Of a DNA stretch of 64,000 nt, positions 1 through 8,333 are shown piece after piece. How positions within the stretch are numbered: the stretch's first letter is position 1; the number at the start of each line of letters is the position of its first letter. Source of the stretch: Caulobacteraceae bacterium (GTDB lineage: Bacteria; Pseudomonadota; Alphaproteobacteria; Caulobacterales; Aquidulcibacteraceae); assembly GCA_016703335.1 (NCBI GenBank), contig JADJCG010000003.1, forward strand, positions 62,001 through 126,000, given 5' to 3'. Both the position numbers and the translations under genes were made by a program. The notes below the pieces were generated by a model that had not been told where the DNA came from, made no database searches, and saw only the letters and a list, made by a program, of their open reading frames with translations.

Positions 1-1
1 T

Positions 2-796
2 TCCATTCTCGCTATCGTGACGACGCTGTTCGTCATTGGCGGCATGGCGAGCATTGGCGTTATGGGCGCCCGCGTTTGGCGGCCCGATTTTAGCAGCGTG
101 CCGGGTGTGAGCGCGCAAGACATGGCGGCGCTCGCCGCGCCTTATGATGATGTCTCGCAGGGGCGCGACGCTGAGCTGATGGCGCTGCTCATTGAGAACA
201 ACGCGAGCACGCAACGCGAGATAGATCGCATTCAAGCGCTGTTGCCGCCTGGCCAGCCAACATCGTCACGGCTGACGACGTTTCGCGCCAGCACGGGCAC
301 GGAAGGCAATCAGCTCTGGGGTGTGCGCGAATATGAGTATGCGGGCCATGTCGTGCGCTCGGAGACGACGTTGTATCGCGCTACTTCGAGTGAACCGTGG
401 AAGGTCTCGGGCTTTCACGTGAACGTTCTGGCGCGCGAGGACTTGGCGTCGCGGACGTTCAATTTCATGTCGGAGCCGCCGGGCGTGCAGGGGGTGATCG
501 TCGCTGCCGTGGCGTTACCGCTGTTCACGCTGATCACCTTCTTGATTGCGCTTTTTCTGGCCGGGACTGAAGCCGAGATGGGCGTGGCTGATCGCGATCG
601 CGCTGGCGTCGGGACCATCTATGCGGACACGGCCTCGGACGCGCTCTCGTTCTTGCCGATCTCGGTTCAGCTTTTCGCAGCTGGCGCAACCTGGAGTGGG
701 TCAGCCTTCGACGGCTGGGTTTTTAGCGCGTCGACGCCGTTTGGCGCAGCCGCGTTCTGGCTGTTGGCGCCGCGGGGCGCCAAGGCGGATCAATAG
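2..796 (+). CDS. hypothetical membrane protein, 5' end cut by window edge
   Basis: The reading frame is open to the left edge, so the N-terminus lies outside the window; the first in-window start-like codon is GTG at 17. An initial hydrophobic helix is followed by a soluble segment of about 130 residues, then a second helix (around residues 158-182) and hydrophobic C-terminal stretches, suggesting a multi-pass inner-membrane protein with a periplasmic loop. Between about 548 and 625 the frame turns charged (GTEAEMGVADRDR), while the neighbouring frame reads LKPRWAWLIAIALASG, a good membrane helix. Two compensating single-base indels are therefore likely there. I do not recognise the family. 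Confidence 0.55.
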   Translation, partial: SILAIVTTLFVIGGMASIGVMGARVWRPDFSSVPGVSAQDMAALAAPYDDVSQGRDAELMALLIENNASTQREIDRIQALLPPGQPTSSRLTTFRASTGTEGNQLWGVREYEYAGHVVRSETTLYRATSSEPWKVSGFHVNVLAREDLASRTFNFMSEPPGVQGVIVAAVALPLFTLITFLIALFLAGTEAEMGVADRDRAGVGTIYADTASDALSFLPISVQLFAAGATWSGSAFDGWVFSASTPFGAAAFWLLAPRGAKADQ

Positions 797-869
797 ATCA
801 GGACGCATTTGTTGCGCTGTCTGCAGGCGTTACTCCGTTCTTAAACTCTTGGTGTGCTAGGCGGGGCAC

Positions 870-1367
870 GTGCTGCACGAACTGATTTGCCACCCGGATA
901 CGCCAAGCGCCGCCGTTGACCGGATCGACGTTGCGATCGCGCGGCCGGAGCCGGGCATTCTGGCGCTGCGCTACACTGTCAGTGGCCGGATCGCGAGCAT
1001 CAGTCTGGCGCCGCCGAGCGATCCGTTGCGCACCGATGATCTGTGGCGGACGACGTGCTTTGAAGCGTTTGTCGAAGCTGCACCCGGTGCGGGCTATTAC
1101 GAGTTCAATCTGTCGCCGTCGAGCAAATGGGCGGCGTATCATTTTACAGACTATCGCGAAGGCATGGCGCTCGCCGAGTTGTCGCCGCCGGCGATCATCA
1201 CTGGCGCCAACGCCACGCATGTCGATGTCGACGCGCTGATCTATCTGCCGGCCAACGATGAGCCTTGGCAGTTGGCGCTAACGGCTGTGATCGAAGAAAC
1301 GAACGGCGTGAAGTCGTACTGGGCGCTGAAGCACGCGCCAGGCAAACCTGACTTTCATGCTGGCTGA
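870..1367 (+). CDS. DOMON-like domain-containing protein, 3' end frameshifted
   Basis: Small soluble protein resembling alphaproteobacterial DOMON-like proteins: an N-terminal beta-rich part, the central segments TTCFEAFVE and YYEFNLSPSSKWAAY, and the C-terminal YWALKHAPGKPDFH. The family normally continues as H-x-DGF-x-L after PDFH. Here the frame stops at 1367, but the +1 frame continues with ADGFVVEPP, so one base is probably missing or extra near 1360. The continuation then runs into an abnormal GC tract, so the true stop cannot be placed. It lies upstream of a NamZ-like gene on the same strand. Function unknown; binding of a ligand or haem is only a family-level guess. Confidence 0.7.
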   Translation: MLHELICHPDTPSAAVDRIDVAIARPEPGILALRYTVSGRIASISLAPPSDPLRTDDLWRTTCFEAFVEAAPGAGYYEFNLSPSSKWAAYHFTDYREGMALAELSPPAIITGANATHVDVDALIYLPANDEPWQLALTAVIEETNGVKSYWALKHAPGKPDFHAG

Positions 1368-1504
1368 TGGATTTGTGGTGGAGCCGCCATCGAAGCGCTT
1401 GGTTTCCCGCCACGACAGGTTAACCAGGTGGGTGGCTGGCGTCCCGTTCGGCAGCGGCGCACGGCGACCCACCACAAGAACACAGCGACCCCAACCAGGG
1501 GACA

Positions 1505-1612
1505 ACACGGCGCGGGCACCGGCCGGCGGCGGCGCGCCCGGGCCCCGCCCCGCCCCCGGGCCCCCGGCGCCCCGCCGGCCCGGGCCCCCCGCCCGCTCCC
1601 GCGCCGCGCGTC
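1505..1612. other. abnormal low-complexity G/C tract (probable consensus artefact)
   Basis: Roughly 108 bases made almost only of C and G, with runs of four to six, lying between the tail of the DOMON-like gene and the first recognisable codons of the NamZ-like gene. The N-terminal start of the latter appears swallowed by it. The texture matches the much larger tract at 52905-53860 and is unlike any other coding or intergenic DNA in the window. Confidence 0.6.
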
Positions 1613-2804
1613 GGCATTGATCGGTTGTGGAAGATGCGTCGCTGCGTGCGGCGCTCAAAGGCAAGCGCGTGGCGCTGGTGGCGCACCCTGCATCTGTGAC
1701 GCGATCTTACGCACTCGCTCGATGCGCTGATGACGCTCGATGACGTGCGCATCACGGCGCGCGTTCGGCCCACAGCACGGCATGAAGGGGCGATAAACAG
1801 GACAATATGGTGGAGTCGCGCGACTACACCGATCCTGCACGGCGTTCCTGTGTTCAGCCTCTATGGAGATCAGCGCCGGCCAACGGGGCAGATGATGTCG
1901 ACGTTCGACGTCGTGCTCATCGACCTGCAGGATCTCGGCTGCCGCATCTACACGTTCATCACGACACTGCTTTACATGATCGAAGCCTGCGCGAAGGACG
2001 GCAAAGAGGTTTGGGTGTTGGATCGCCCCAATCCCGCAGGGCGTCCTGTTGAAGGGCTGACTTTGCGGCCGGGTTGGGAGAGCTTCGTTGGCGCGGGCCC
2101 GATGCCGATGCGTCACGGGCTTACGCTCGGCGAACTCGGTCATTGGTTCATCGAGCACTATAAGCTCAACGTCGCCTATCGCGTGTCGAGATGGAAGGCT
2201 ATCGGCCTGACGAAGCGCCGGGCTACGGCTGGCCGCTCGGTGATCGCACTTGGGTGAACCTGTCGCCGAACGCGCCGAATTTGTGGATGGCGCGGGCGTA
2301 CGCCGGCACTGGTCATGGTGGAAGGCGCGACGTTTTCCGAAGGGCGCGGCACAACGCGGCCGCTCGAGGTTTTGGCGCAGCGGATATCAACGCGCGCGAT
2401 GTGTTGAACGAGATGGAGCGGTTTGCGCCGCAATGGCTCGCTGGCTGCAAGTTACGCGAAATCTGGTTTGAGCCGACATTCCACAAATGGGAAGGCGAGC
2501 TTTGCCACGGCGTGCAGATCCATTGCGAAGATCCGGCGTACTACAATCATGGAGCGTTCAAGCCGTGGCGCGTGCAGACGCTGGCGTTCAAGGCGATCCG
2601 GCGCCTCTATCCCGACTACGAATTGTGGCGCGAGTTCTCGTATGAATACGTGTTCGATAAGCTCGCTCTCGATGTGATCAACGGCTCGTCGCTGTTGCGT
2701 GAGTGGGTCGACGACGCCGACCCATCGCAAGCGATCTTGATGCGCTCACCGTCCCGGACGAGCAGGCGTGGATCGCCGAGCGCGCAAAGCATTTGATATA
2801 TTGA
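1612..2804 (+). CDS. DUF1343 / NamZ-like exo-beta-N-acetylmuramidase, multiply frameshifted
   Basis: When frames are joined the span encodes a DUF1343 protein of about 395 residues, the normal family length. Recognisable blocks are GIDRL at the start, GKRVALVAHPASVT, HGVPVFSLYG, VVLIDLQDLGCRIYTF, EVWVLDRPNPAGRPVEG, PMPMRHGLTLGELG and a C-terminal DALTVPDEQAWIAERA. NamZ enzymes release N-acetylmuramic acid from peptidoglycan fragments during cell-wall recycling; assigning that activity here is by family. At least four frame changes occur (near 1640, 1705-1810, 2190, 2300-2350 and 2735), and the start codon is lost in the preceding GC tract. The density of errors suggests poor consensus, but a decayed gene cannot be excluded. 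Confidence 0.75.
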
Positions 2805-2864
2805 GCGAAGCCGCAACGCCTCCGCCTGCAGCTAGCCGATGTCGGACTCGATCTAGGCCGCGGC

Positions 2865-3887
2865 TTGCTGATGGCGTGGATCGTGATCGTGATCCACGGG
2901 ACGTTCTGGTTAGGCGTCATTCCGGCGGGGCCTGGGTCATGGCTCTTGTTTGAGATGCCGCCGATCTTTGTGATCACGGGCGCGGCGTATTTTTTGGGTG
3001 AAGGTTCGAAGCAAGGGCGCTTAGCGCCTGCGAACTATTTTGATTTTCTGTTGCGGCGCGGCGTGCGGATTTACGTGCCGTACCTTGTCTATGTGTTCGC
3101 TGCCGCGGTGATCGTGACGGTGGTAAAGTGGGACGGGCCGCTCACGCTTGGCGAGATCGGCGCGCGCGCTTGGTCCTGGCTCAATCCGGTCACGCGCGGA
3201 GCGGGACACACGTGGAAGATGCTGAGCTGGCATCTTTGGTTCGTTGCGCCGTTCCTGATCGTTACCGCGCTGATGCCGCTGATCACGACACGACGCGTGC
3301 CAGGCTTTGTGAAGCCGTGGATGCTGGCTTCGATTGCGGGCTTGGTTGTGTTGGCGCTCGGGCAGGTGATGTTTCCGGCGCCGGTGGATGATCAACTGAT
3401 CAAGAACACGATCTTCTATACGTTCTGGGCCTCGTTCGGCTTCATGCTGGCGGCGATGCCAAAGCGCTGGAGTGTCGGTGACTACGCGCTTGTGTTGGTG
3501 CTGGCGCTCGCCGGGATGATCGGCGCGGCTATGTTGCAGCCGACGAGCGTGACGCCTGATATGCAGCACAACAAATTTCCGCCAAACGCGATCTTCTTCC
3601 TGTTCTCATGCGTCTGGACTGCGGCGCTCTTGATTGGCGCGCGCTTGGTGACATCGACGCAAAGTGAAGCGCTCGCGCGCTCGCCGCTGGTGCGGCCGTT
3701 CATGAGTGCGGGCTATTCGATCTATCTTTGGCAAGGCGTCGGCTACTCGCTCGCCGCGTATTTCGGCGGCGCGCTTGGGCTCAACATCTATGTCATTTGG
3801 ATCGTCGCGATCGCGCTGACGATCGCACTCGGGCTGCTGTTTGCGCCGCTAGAGCGCATCAGACTGCCGAAGCGAAAGACTAGTTAG
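2865..3887 (+). CDS. acyltransferase family 3 membrane protein
   Basis: A multi-pass membrane protein of about 340 residues with the layout of the Acyl_transf_3 family: an early RGLLMAW(I)VIVIHG segment with the conserved His, an RRGVRIYVPY arginine-rich loop, about ten hydrophobic helices, and SAGYSIYLWQG near the C-terminus. These proteins O-acylate surface sugars or lipids in the inner membrane. The TTG at 2865 gives an unusually short N-terminus. ATG 2839 (MSDSI) plus a one-base shift near 2853 would give the more typical leader. The stop overlaps that of the convergent Pro-rich gene. Substrate unknown. Confidence 0.75.
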   Translation: MLMAWIVIVIHGTFWLGVIPAGPGSWLLFEMPPIFVITGAAYFLGEGSKQGRLAPANYFDFLLRRGVRIYVPYLVYVFAAAVIVTVVKWDGPLTLGEIGARAWSWLNPVTRGAGHTWKMLSWHLWFVAPFLIVTALMPLITTRRVPGFVKPWMLASIAGLVVLALGQVMFPAPVDDQLIKNTIFYTFWASFGFMLAAMPKRWSVGDYALVLVLALAGMIGAAMLQPTSVTPDMQHNKFPPNAIFFLFSCVWTAALLIGARLVTSTQSEALARSPLVRPFMSAGYSIYLWQGVGYSLAAYFGGALGLNIYVIWIVAIALTIALGLLFAPLERIRLPKRKTS

Positions 3888-4135
3888 AACCAGCCCTTTT
3901 TCTTCTTCGGCGGCTCTTCAACCTTTGGCGCGGGAGCGGGCGCTGCAGCCTTCGGCGGCGGCGCGGCTGCTTGCTGGCGCGGTGGCTCAGGCGCGCGCGC
4001 TTGTGGCGGCGCTGCGGCTTGCTGCGGGGCAGGCTGTGCAGGCGCGCGTTGCGGCGGCGGTTGTTGCGCGGACTTCGGCACGCCGGGGCCAGGGCGCGGC
4101 GCGGGGCCGAGCTTATCAGCAAACCAATTGGACAT
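3884..4135 (-). CDS. small proline/alanine-rich protein with lysine tail
   Basis: Encodes about 83 residues from ATG 4135 (MSNWFADKLGPAP). A GTG at 4144 would add three residues. The short N-terminal motif NWFADKLG is followed by about 60 residues of Pro, Ala and Gln, ending in EPPKKKKGWF. No signal peptide is evident. It starts 44 bases downstream of the hybrid kinase stop on the same strand, so it may be co-transcribed. Coding is supported by the clean start, the tidy overlap of stops with the convergent acyltransferase, and the non-random ends; composition alone could mislead. Function unknown. Confidence 0.55.
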   Translation of the reverse strand: MSNWFADKLGPAPRPGPGVPKSAQQPPPQRAPAQPAPQQAAAPPQARAPEPPRQQAAAPPPKAAAPAPAPKVEEPPKKKKGWF

Positions 4136-4178
4136 GTCCCTCACCTAATGTCGTCGCGCAAACCGGCGCTCAAAGTCG

Positions 4179-6224
4179 TTATCTTATCGGAACGATCGCG
4201 CCAATGCGCCCTAACCAGGTCCCGCGATCGATCATGTCGCGCACCTTGTGTCCGAAGACTGCGATCTCAAACGGCTTGGTGAGCACTTCCATACCGGGCC
4301 CAAGGTGGCCGTTGCCGACGACAGCGTTCTCCGCATAGCCGGTGATGAAGAGCACTTTGAGATCTGGCCGCGTGCGGCGCGCGGCGTCGGCGATCTGACG
4401 GCCGTTCATGCCGCCCGGTAGGCCGACGTCGGTCACCAAGAGATCGATCCGCTGATCGGACTCCAAGATTTTGAGCGCGCTTGGACCGTTCATCGCTTCA
4501 AGCGCGCGGTAGCCGCTTTCTTGCAGCACATCGAGCATCAGCATGCGCAGAACGACTTCGTCATCGACGACGAGCACGACTTCGCCGTGGCCATGTTCGA
4601 TTTCGTCGCTGGCGATGGTCTCGTCGCGCTCATCGGCTTCGCCGTGATGACGGGGAAAGTAGAGGCACATCGTCGTGCCGGCCCCGACTTCCGAATAGAT
4701 CCGGACTTGGCCGCCTGATTGGCGCGCGAAGCCATAGACCATGGAGAGGCCGAGCCCTGTGCCTTGGCCGAGCGGTTTGGTTGTAAAGAAGGGATCGAAG
4801 GCGCGCTCGATCACCTCCGGCGTCATGCCGGCGCCGGTGTCAGTGACGCAGAGCGAAATGTATTGGCCCGGCGGCAAATCGCGTTCACGCGCGGCGCGCT
4901 CATCGAGCCATTTGTTGGCGGTCTCGATGGTGAGGCGTCCGCCATTGGGCGCCATTGCGTCGCGCGCATTGATGCAGAGGTTGAGCAGCGCGTTTTCAAG
5001 CTGTGAATCGTCGACCTTTGTCGTCCAAAGCCCGCCGGCTTGCACGACCTCGACTTGAACATCCGGCCCCACACTGCGGCGAATGAGGTCTTCCATGCCG
5101 GCGACGAGTTTGTTGAGGTTCAGGGGCCGCGGGTCGAGTGTTTGGCGGCGCGAGAAGGCCAGCAAGCGTTGTGTGAGCGCGGCGGCGCGCCGTGCATTTT
5201 CTTGAGCGCCTGACAAATAGCGTTCGAGGCCAGTGGTGCGGCCTTCGGCCAGGCGCTTGGCGAGAAGCTCAAGGCTTCCGGAAATGCCGGCGAGCAGATT
5301 GTTGAAGTCGTGCGCCAGGCCGCCCGTGAGTTGGCCGACCGCTTCCATCTTCTGCGATTGGCGGAGCGCTTCTTCCGCCTGCATCAGCTGACGCGTGCGC
5401 TCCTGGACACGCTGTTCGAGCGCTTCGGCCGCTTCTTTTTGATCGTGAATGTCCGTGTTGGTGCCAATCCAGCGCGTAACGTTGTCTTGTTCGTCCTTGA
5501 TCGGGACTGCGCGTGCGAGGTGCCAGCGATAGACGCCGTCGGCGCGGCGCAGGCGGAATTCGTTTTCGTAGGTTTCGTCGCGCTTAAGTGCTGCTGCCCA
5601 ACGCGCGGCCGCCGTTGTGATGTCGTCTTCGTGCACCATGGCCGCCCAGCCGGCTCCATCGAGCGAACCCTCGGCGTATCCGCTGTAATTATAAACTTGC
5701 TCGTTGAACCAATCGAGGTTCCCATTCGGCAGCGCGGTCCAAGCTTGATTGGGCATGGCCCGCGCAAGCGTGCGGAAAATTCTTCGTTCGCTCGCAGAGC
5801 CAGTTCGGCGAACTTCCGGTCGGTGTGATCTTGGAAGAGCACCGCTACTTGTTTGCGGCTCGCCGGTTCGATGCGATACGCCGAGAGTTCGACCCAGCGT
5901 CCGGGCGCCTCAAGTTCTCGTTCGAAACGGATCGGTGTGCCGGTCTCGAGGACGCCTTTGGAGAGCTTAACCCAGTCGGCGGCTTTCGGCGCCGACCATT
6001 TCACGCACCTTCTTGCCGACTACGTTCGGGATACCGGCATGAGTGGTGTAGGCGGGATTGGCTTCAACGTGGATGTAATCGCTTAGCGGGCCATGCGGGC
6101 CGTCGAAGAACTCGATGATGCAAAAGCCTTCATCGATGGCGTTGAAGAGCGTGGCGTAGCGCTGCTCGCTTTCGAGCAGGCGCTGTTCAGCGCTCAGGTC
6201 TGCCGGTTCATCGCTGGACGTCAT
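4179..6224 (-). CDS. PAS hybrid histidine kinase-response regulator, two frameshifts
   Basis: Three overlapping frames join into one protein of about 680 residues. It starts MTSSDEPADLSAEQRLLESEQRYATLFNAI with a PAS domain, continues through a second PAS/PAC region (WFNEQVYNYSGY to WIGTNTDIHDQKEA) and a coiled-coil linker, then a HisKA phosphoacceptor block (AVGQLTGGLAHDFNNLLAGI). The HATPase motifs are NLCINARDAM, DTGAGM and GQGTGLGLSMVYG. It ends with a C-terminal receiver domain (VLVVDDE, LLVTDVGLPGGMNG, TKPF). The HDFNN kinase plus terminal receiver is a common alphaproteobacterial hybrid layout. Frame breaks lie near 5970-6000 and 5755-5770. The PAS ligand is unknown. It sits just downstream of regA on the same strand. 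Confidence 0.8.
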
Positions 6225-6289
6225 CTGCCCCTGCCGCGCTGGTAACGCTCAGGGAATTACGCGGTTCCCGCCCAATGCGCGAGAGAGGA

Positions 6290-6838
6290 TCAGCGCGGTG
6301 CGCGCTTGGCCAAGATACGCTGCAAAGTCCGGCGGTGCATGTTCAGGCGGCGGGCGGTTTCGCTGACGTTATGACCGCAAAGCTCGTAAACGCGCTGGAT
6401 GTGCTCCCAGCGGATACGATCGGCGGACATCGGATTTTCCGGCGGCTCAGGCTTTTCATCAGGCGATGCGAGCAGGGCTTTGACGATGTCTTCGGGGTCG
6501 GCGGGCTTGGCCAGATAGTCGAGTGCGCCAGCTTTGACCGCAGCGACGGCGGTGGCGATCGCGCCATAGCCGGTCAGCATCACGACGCGGCAGTCCGGGC
6601 GGCTGCGATTGAGCGCCTCAACAACCGCAAGCCCTGACCCGTCTTCCAAGCGAAGATCGAGCACGGCGTAGGCGGGCGGGGTCTTGTTGGCGATCTCGTT
6701 GGCCTCGGCGACCGAGGCGACGGCGGTGACCTCAAAGCCGCGCGTTTCAAGCGCACGCGCCAACCGCGTGCGAAACGCGGCGTCGTCATCAAGAATGAGG
6801 AGAGTTTTTTCGCCTTCGAGGGGCGCTTCGGTGGTCAT
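6290..6838 (-). CDS. regA: redox response regulator, RegA/ActR/PrrA family
   Basis: Encodes 182 residues, the usual length. The receiver domain has the acidic pocket LDDD near residues 16-19, the phosphoacceptor Asp at about residue 61 in VLDLRLEDGSGL, Thr in MLTGYG and Lys in YLAKPAD. A Pro-rich linker leads to a Fis-type helix-turn-helix with the family-typical ending NVSETARRLNMHRRTLQRILAKRAPR. RegA regulators control respiratory, carbon- and nitrogen-fixation or photosynthetic genes according to the redox state of the electron-transport chain. It follows regB on the same strand (48 bases apart), consistent with one transcript. Confidence 0.92.
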   Translation of the reverse strand: MTTEAPLEGEKTLLILDDDAAFRTRLARALETRGFEVTAVASVAEANEIANKTPPAYAVLDLRLEDGSGLAVVEALNRSRPDCRVVMLTGYGAIATAVAAVKAGALDYLAKPADPEDIVKALLASPDEKPEPPENPMSADRIRWEHIQRVYELCGHNVSETARRLNMHRRTLQRILAKRAPR

Positions 6839-6886
6839 CAGCCTTCAAGCTCCAGTTGCGCTCTATTTAGCGATTTTTTGCGGTTT

Positions 6887-8191
6887 TCAAAGCGCAGGCG
6901 CTTCAATTGCCGCACGTGGCCAGACCGCTTTCACCAATGCGCCGTGTTGGGGTGGACGCCGGTTGCGGACTTCGAGTTTAGCGCCGCTGCGTTCGAGGAG
7001 CGTCTTGGAAATGAAAAAGCCAAGGCCAAGACCGCCGGCGATGCCCTCTTCGTCGCGCTCGGTGAGATAGGGTTCGCCGAGACGGTTAAGGATGGCGGGT
7101 GCGAAGCCGGGGCCATCGTCGCGCACGGCGATCTCGATGGTGTCGGCGGTCCAGCGCGCTTCGATGTCGACGCGCGTGCGGGCAAAGCCGACGGCGTTTT
7201 CTATGAAGCCGCCGAGAGCGTGGACAATCTCGGGCATGCGGCGCAGTTCGAGCGGGCCGTCGCCCTGAGCGTCGATGAAGATATCAGCGCCTAACCCTTC
7301 GTGTCCGGCGGTGACTTCTTCGAGCAGCACTCTTATCGGCGCACGTTGGATCATGACGTCGCCGCGTTCGCGGTTGGCGGAGAGTTGGCCGAGAATGGCG
7401 CGGCAGCGTTCGCTTTGGGTGACGAGGAGTTGCAGATCTTCGTACCGTGGATCGTCAGGTTTGAGCTCGCGCGCCATTTCCTTGGCGACCAAGTGGATGG
7501 TGGCGAGCGGCGTGCCGAGCTCGTGCGCGGCGGCAGCAGCGAGCCCCCCGAGCGCGGAGAGAGGTTGTTCGCGTGAGAGCACGGCTTGCACAGCGGCGAG
7601 CGCGATGTTGAGGCGTTCTTCTTCAGCTGCGACGCGCCACGCATAAACGCTGGTAAAGCCGAGACCGACGAGAACGGCGGCGGCGATGCCCATTTGGTAG
7701 AGGGGCGGCATTATAAACGTTGCGCCGTCGGGCCACGGCAGCGGCAGACGCCAAACAGAAATCGCGCCGACGCAGATGAAGGTCAGCGCCGCCAGCATTG
7801 CGGTGACTTGCGGGCGCAGCACCGTGGCGCTCACTGCAACAGGCGCGATGAAGAGAAACACGAATGGATTTTGCAGGCCGCCTGTTAGAGCAAGCAGAAC
7901 CGCGAGTTGCACGGCGTCGTAGCCGAGTTGTGCTGCCGCCTCCCACTCGCGCGCCAGGTCCTGGCTTCGACGGGTGAGAGCAAGGTTCACGATGATCGAC
8001 ACGCCAATCGCCGCGAGCGCCCAATCGAGCGGGAAATCGACGTTCAGCACGTAGCGGACGAAGAGGACGGCGAAGGTCTGACCGAGGATCGCCAGCCAGC
8101 GCAGCAGAACCAGCGTGCGGATGCGGACGCGGCTGGTCGCACTCCAGAAACTGGGCACGGGCGCAGGTGGGCGGGGCTCGGTGACGGCCAT
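6887..8191 (-). CDS. regB: redox-sensing histidine kinase, RegB/ActS/PrrB family
   Basis: 434 residues. About six N-terminal membrane helices carry the family signature GGLQNPF (residues about 104-110), linked in RegB to quinone sensing. The H-box AAAHELGTPLATIH places the phospho-His near residue 223. The redox-active Cys of the family is present in SERCRAIL near residue 263. ATPase motifs follow (ENAVGFA, DDGPGFAP, GGLGLGFFISKTLLE). The kinase would phosphorylate the adjacent RegA when the quinone pool is reduced. The gene is intact and is transcribed divergently from the TonB receptor across a 142-base gap. Confidence 0.93.
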   Translation of the reverse strand: MAVTEPRPPAPVPSFWSATSRVRIRTLVLLRWLAILGQTFAVLFVRYVLNVDFPLDWALAAIGVSIIVNLALTRRSQDLAREWEAAAQLGYDAVQLAVLLALTGGLQNPFVFLFIAPVAVSATVLRPQVTAMLAALTFICVGAISVWRLPLPWPDGATFIMPPLYQMGIAAAVLVGLGFTSVYAWRVAAEEERLNIALAAVQAVLSREQPLSALGGLAAAAAHELGTPLATIHLVAKEMARELKPDDPRYEDLQLLVTQSERCRAILGQLSANRERGDVMIQRAPIRVLLEEVTAGHEGLGADIFIDAQGDGPLELRRMPEIVHALGGFIENAVGFARTRVDIEARWTADTIEIAVRDDGPGFAPAILNRLGEPYLTERDEEGIAGGLGLGFFISKTLLERSGAKLEVRNRRPPQHGALVKAVWPRAAIEAPAL

Positions 8192-8280
8192 TGGCCTCTC
8201 TCATCGCTGTGGCAGCGTCGCCACTCAAGAGCAGGTGCGACGGGGCTGCGACAAAACCCTCGACTTTTTGATATTGATCC

Positions 8281-8295
8281 TGCGAAGCGTTCGCA
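8281..8295. promoter_or_regulatory. perfect palindrome between regB and TonB receptor, candidate operator
   Basis: TGCGAAGCGTTCGCA is a perfect 6-3-6 inverted repeat in the divergent regB/receptor spacer, 39 bases before the receptor start. Its position fits an operator for iron- or redox-responsive control. It is loosely like Fur-type sites but matches no consensus I can assert. Confidence 0.35.
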
Positions 8296-8333
8296 ATAGC
8301 ACCTGTTTCTGAGTTTGCGAGGGATTTGCAAGT

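Noticed and set aside
1612..2804. Calling the NamZ-like gene a true pseudogene
   Set aside because: Its motifs are fully conserved and the breaks resemble those in essential genes of the same window, so sequence error is more likely than decay.
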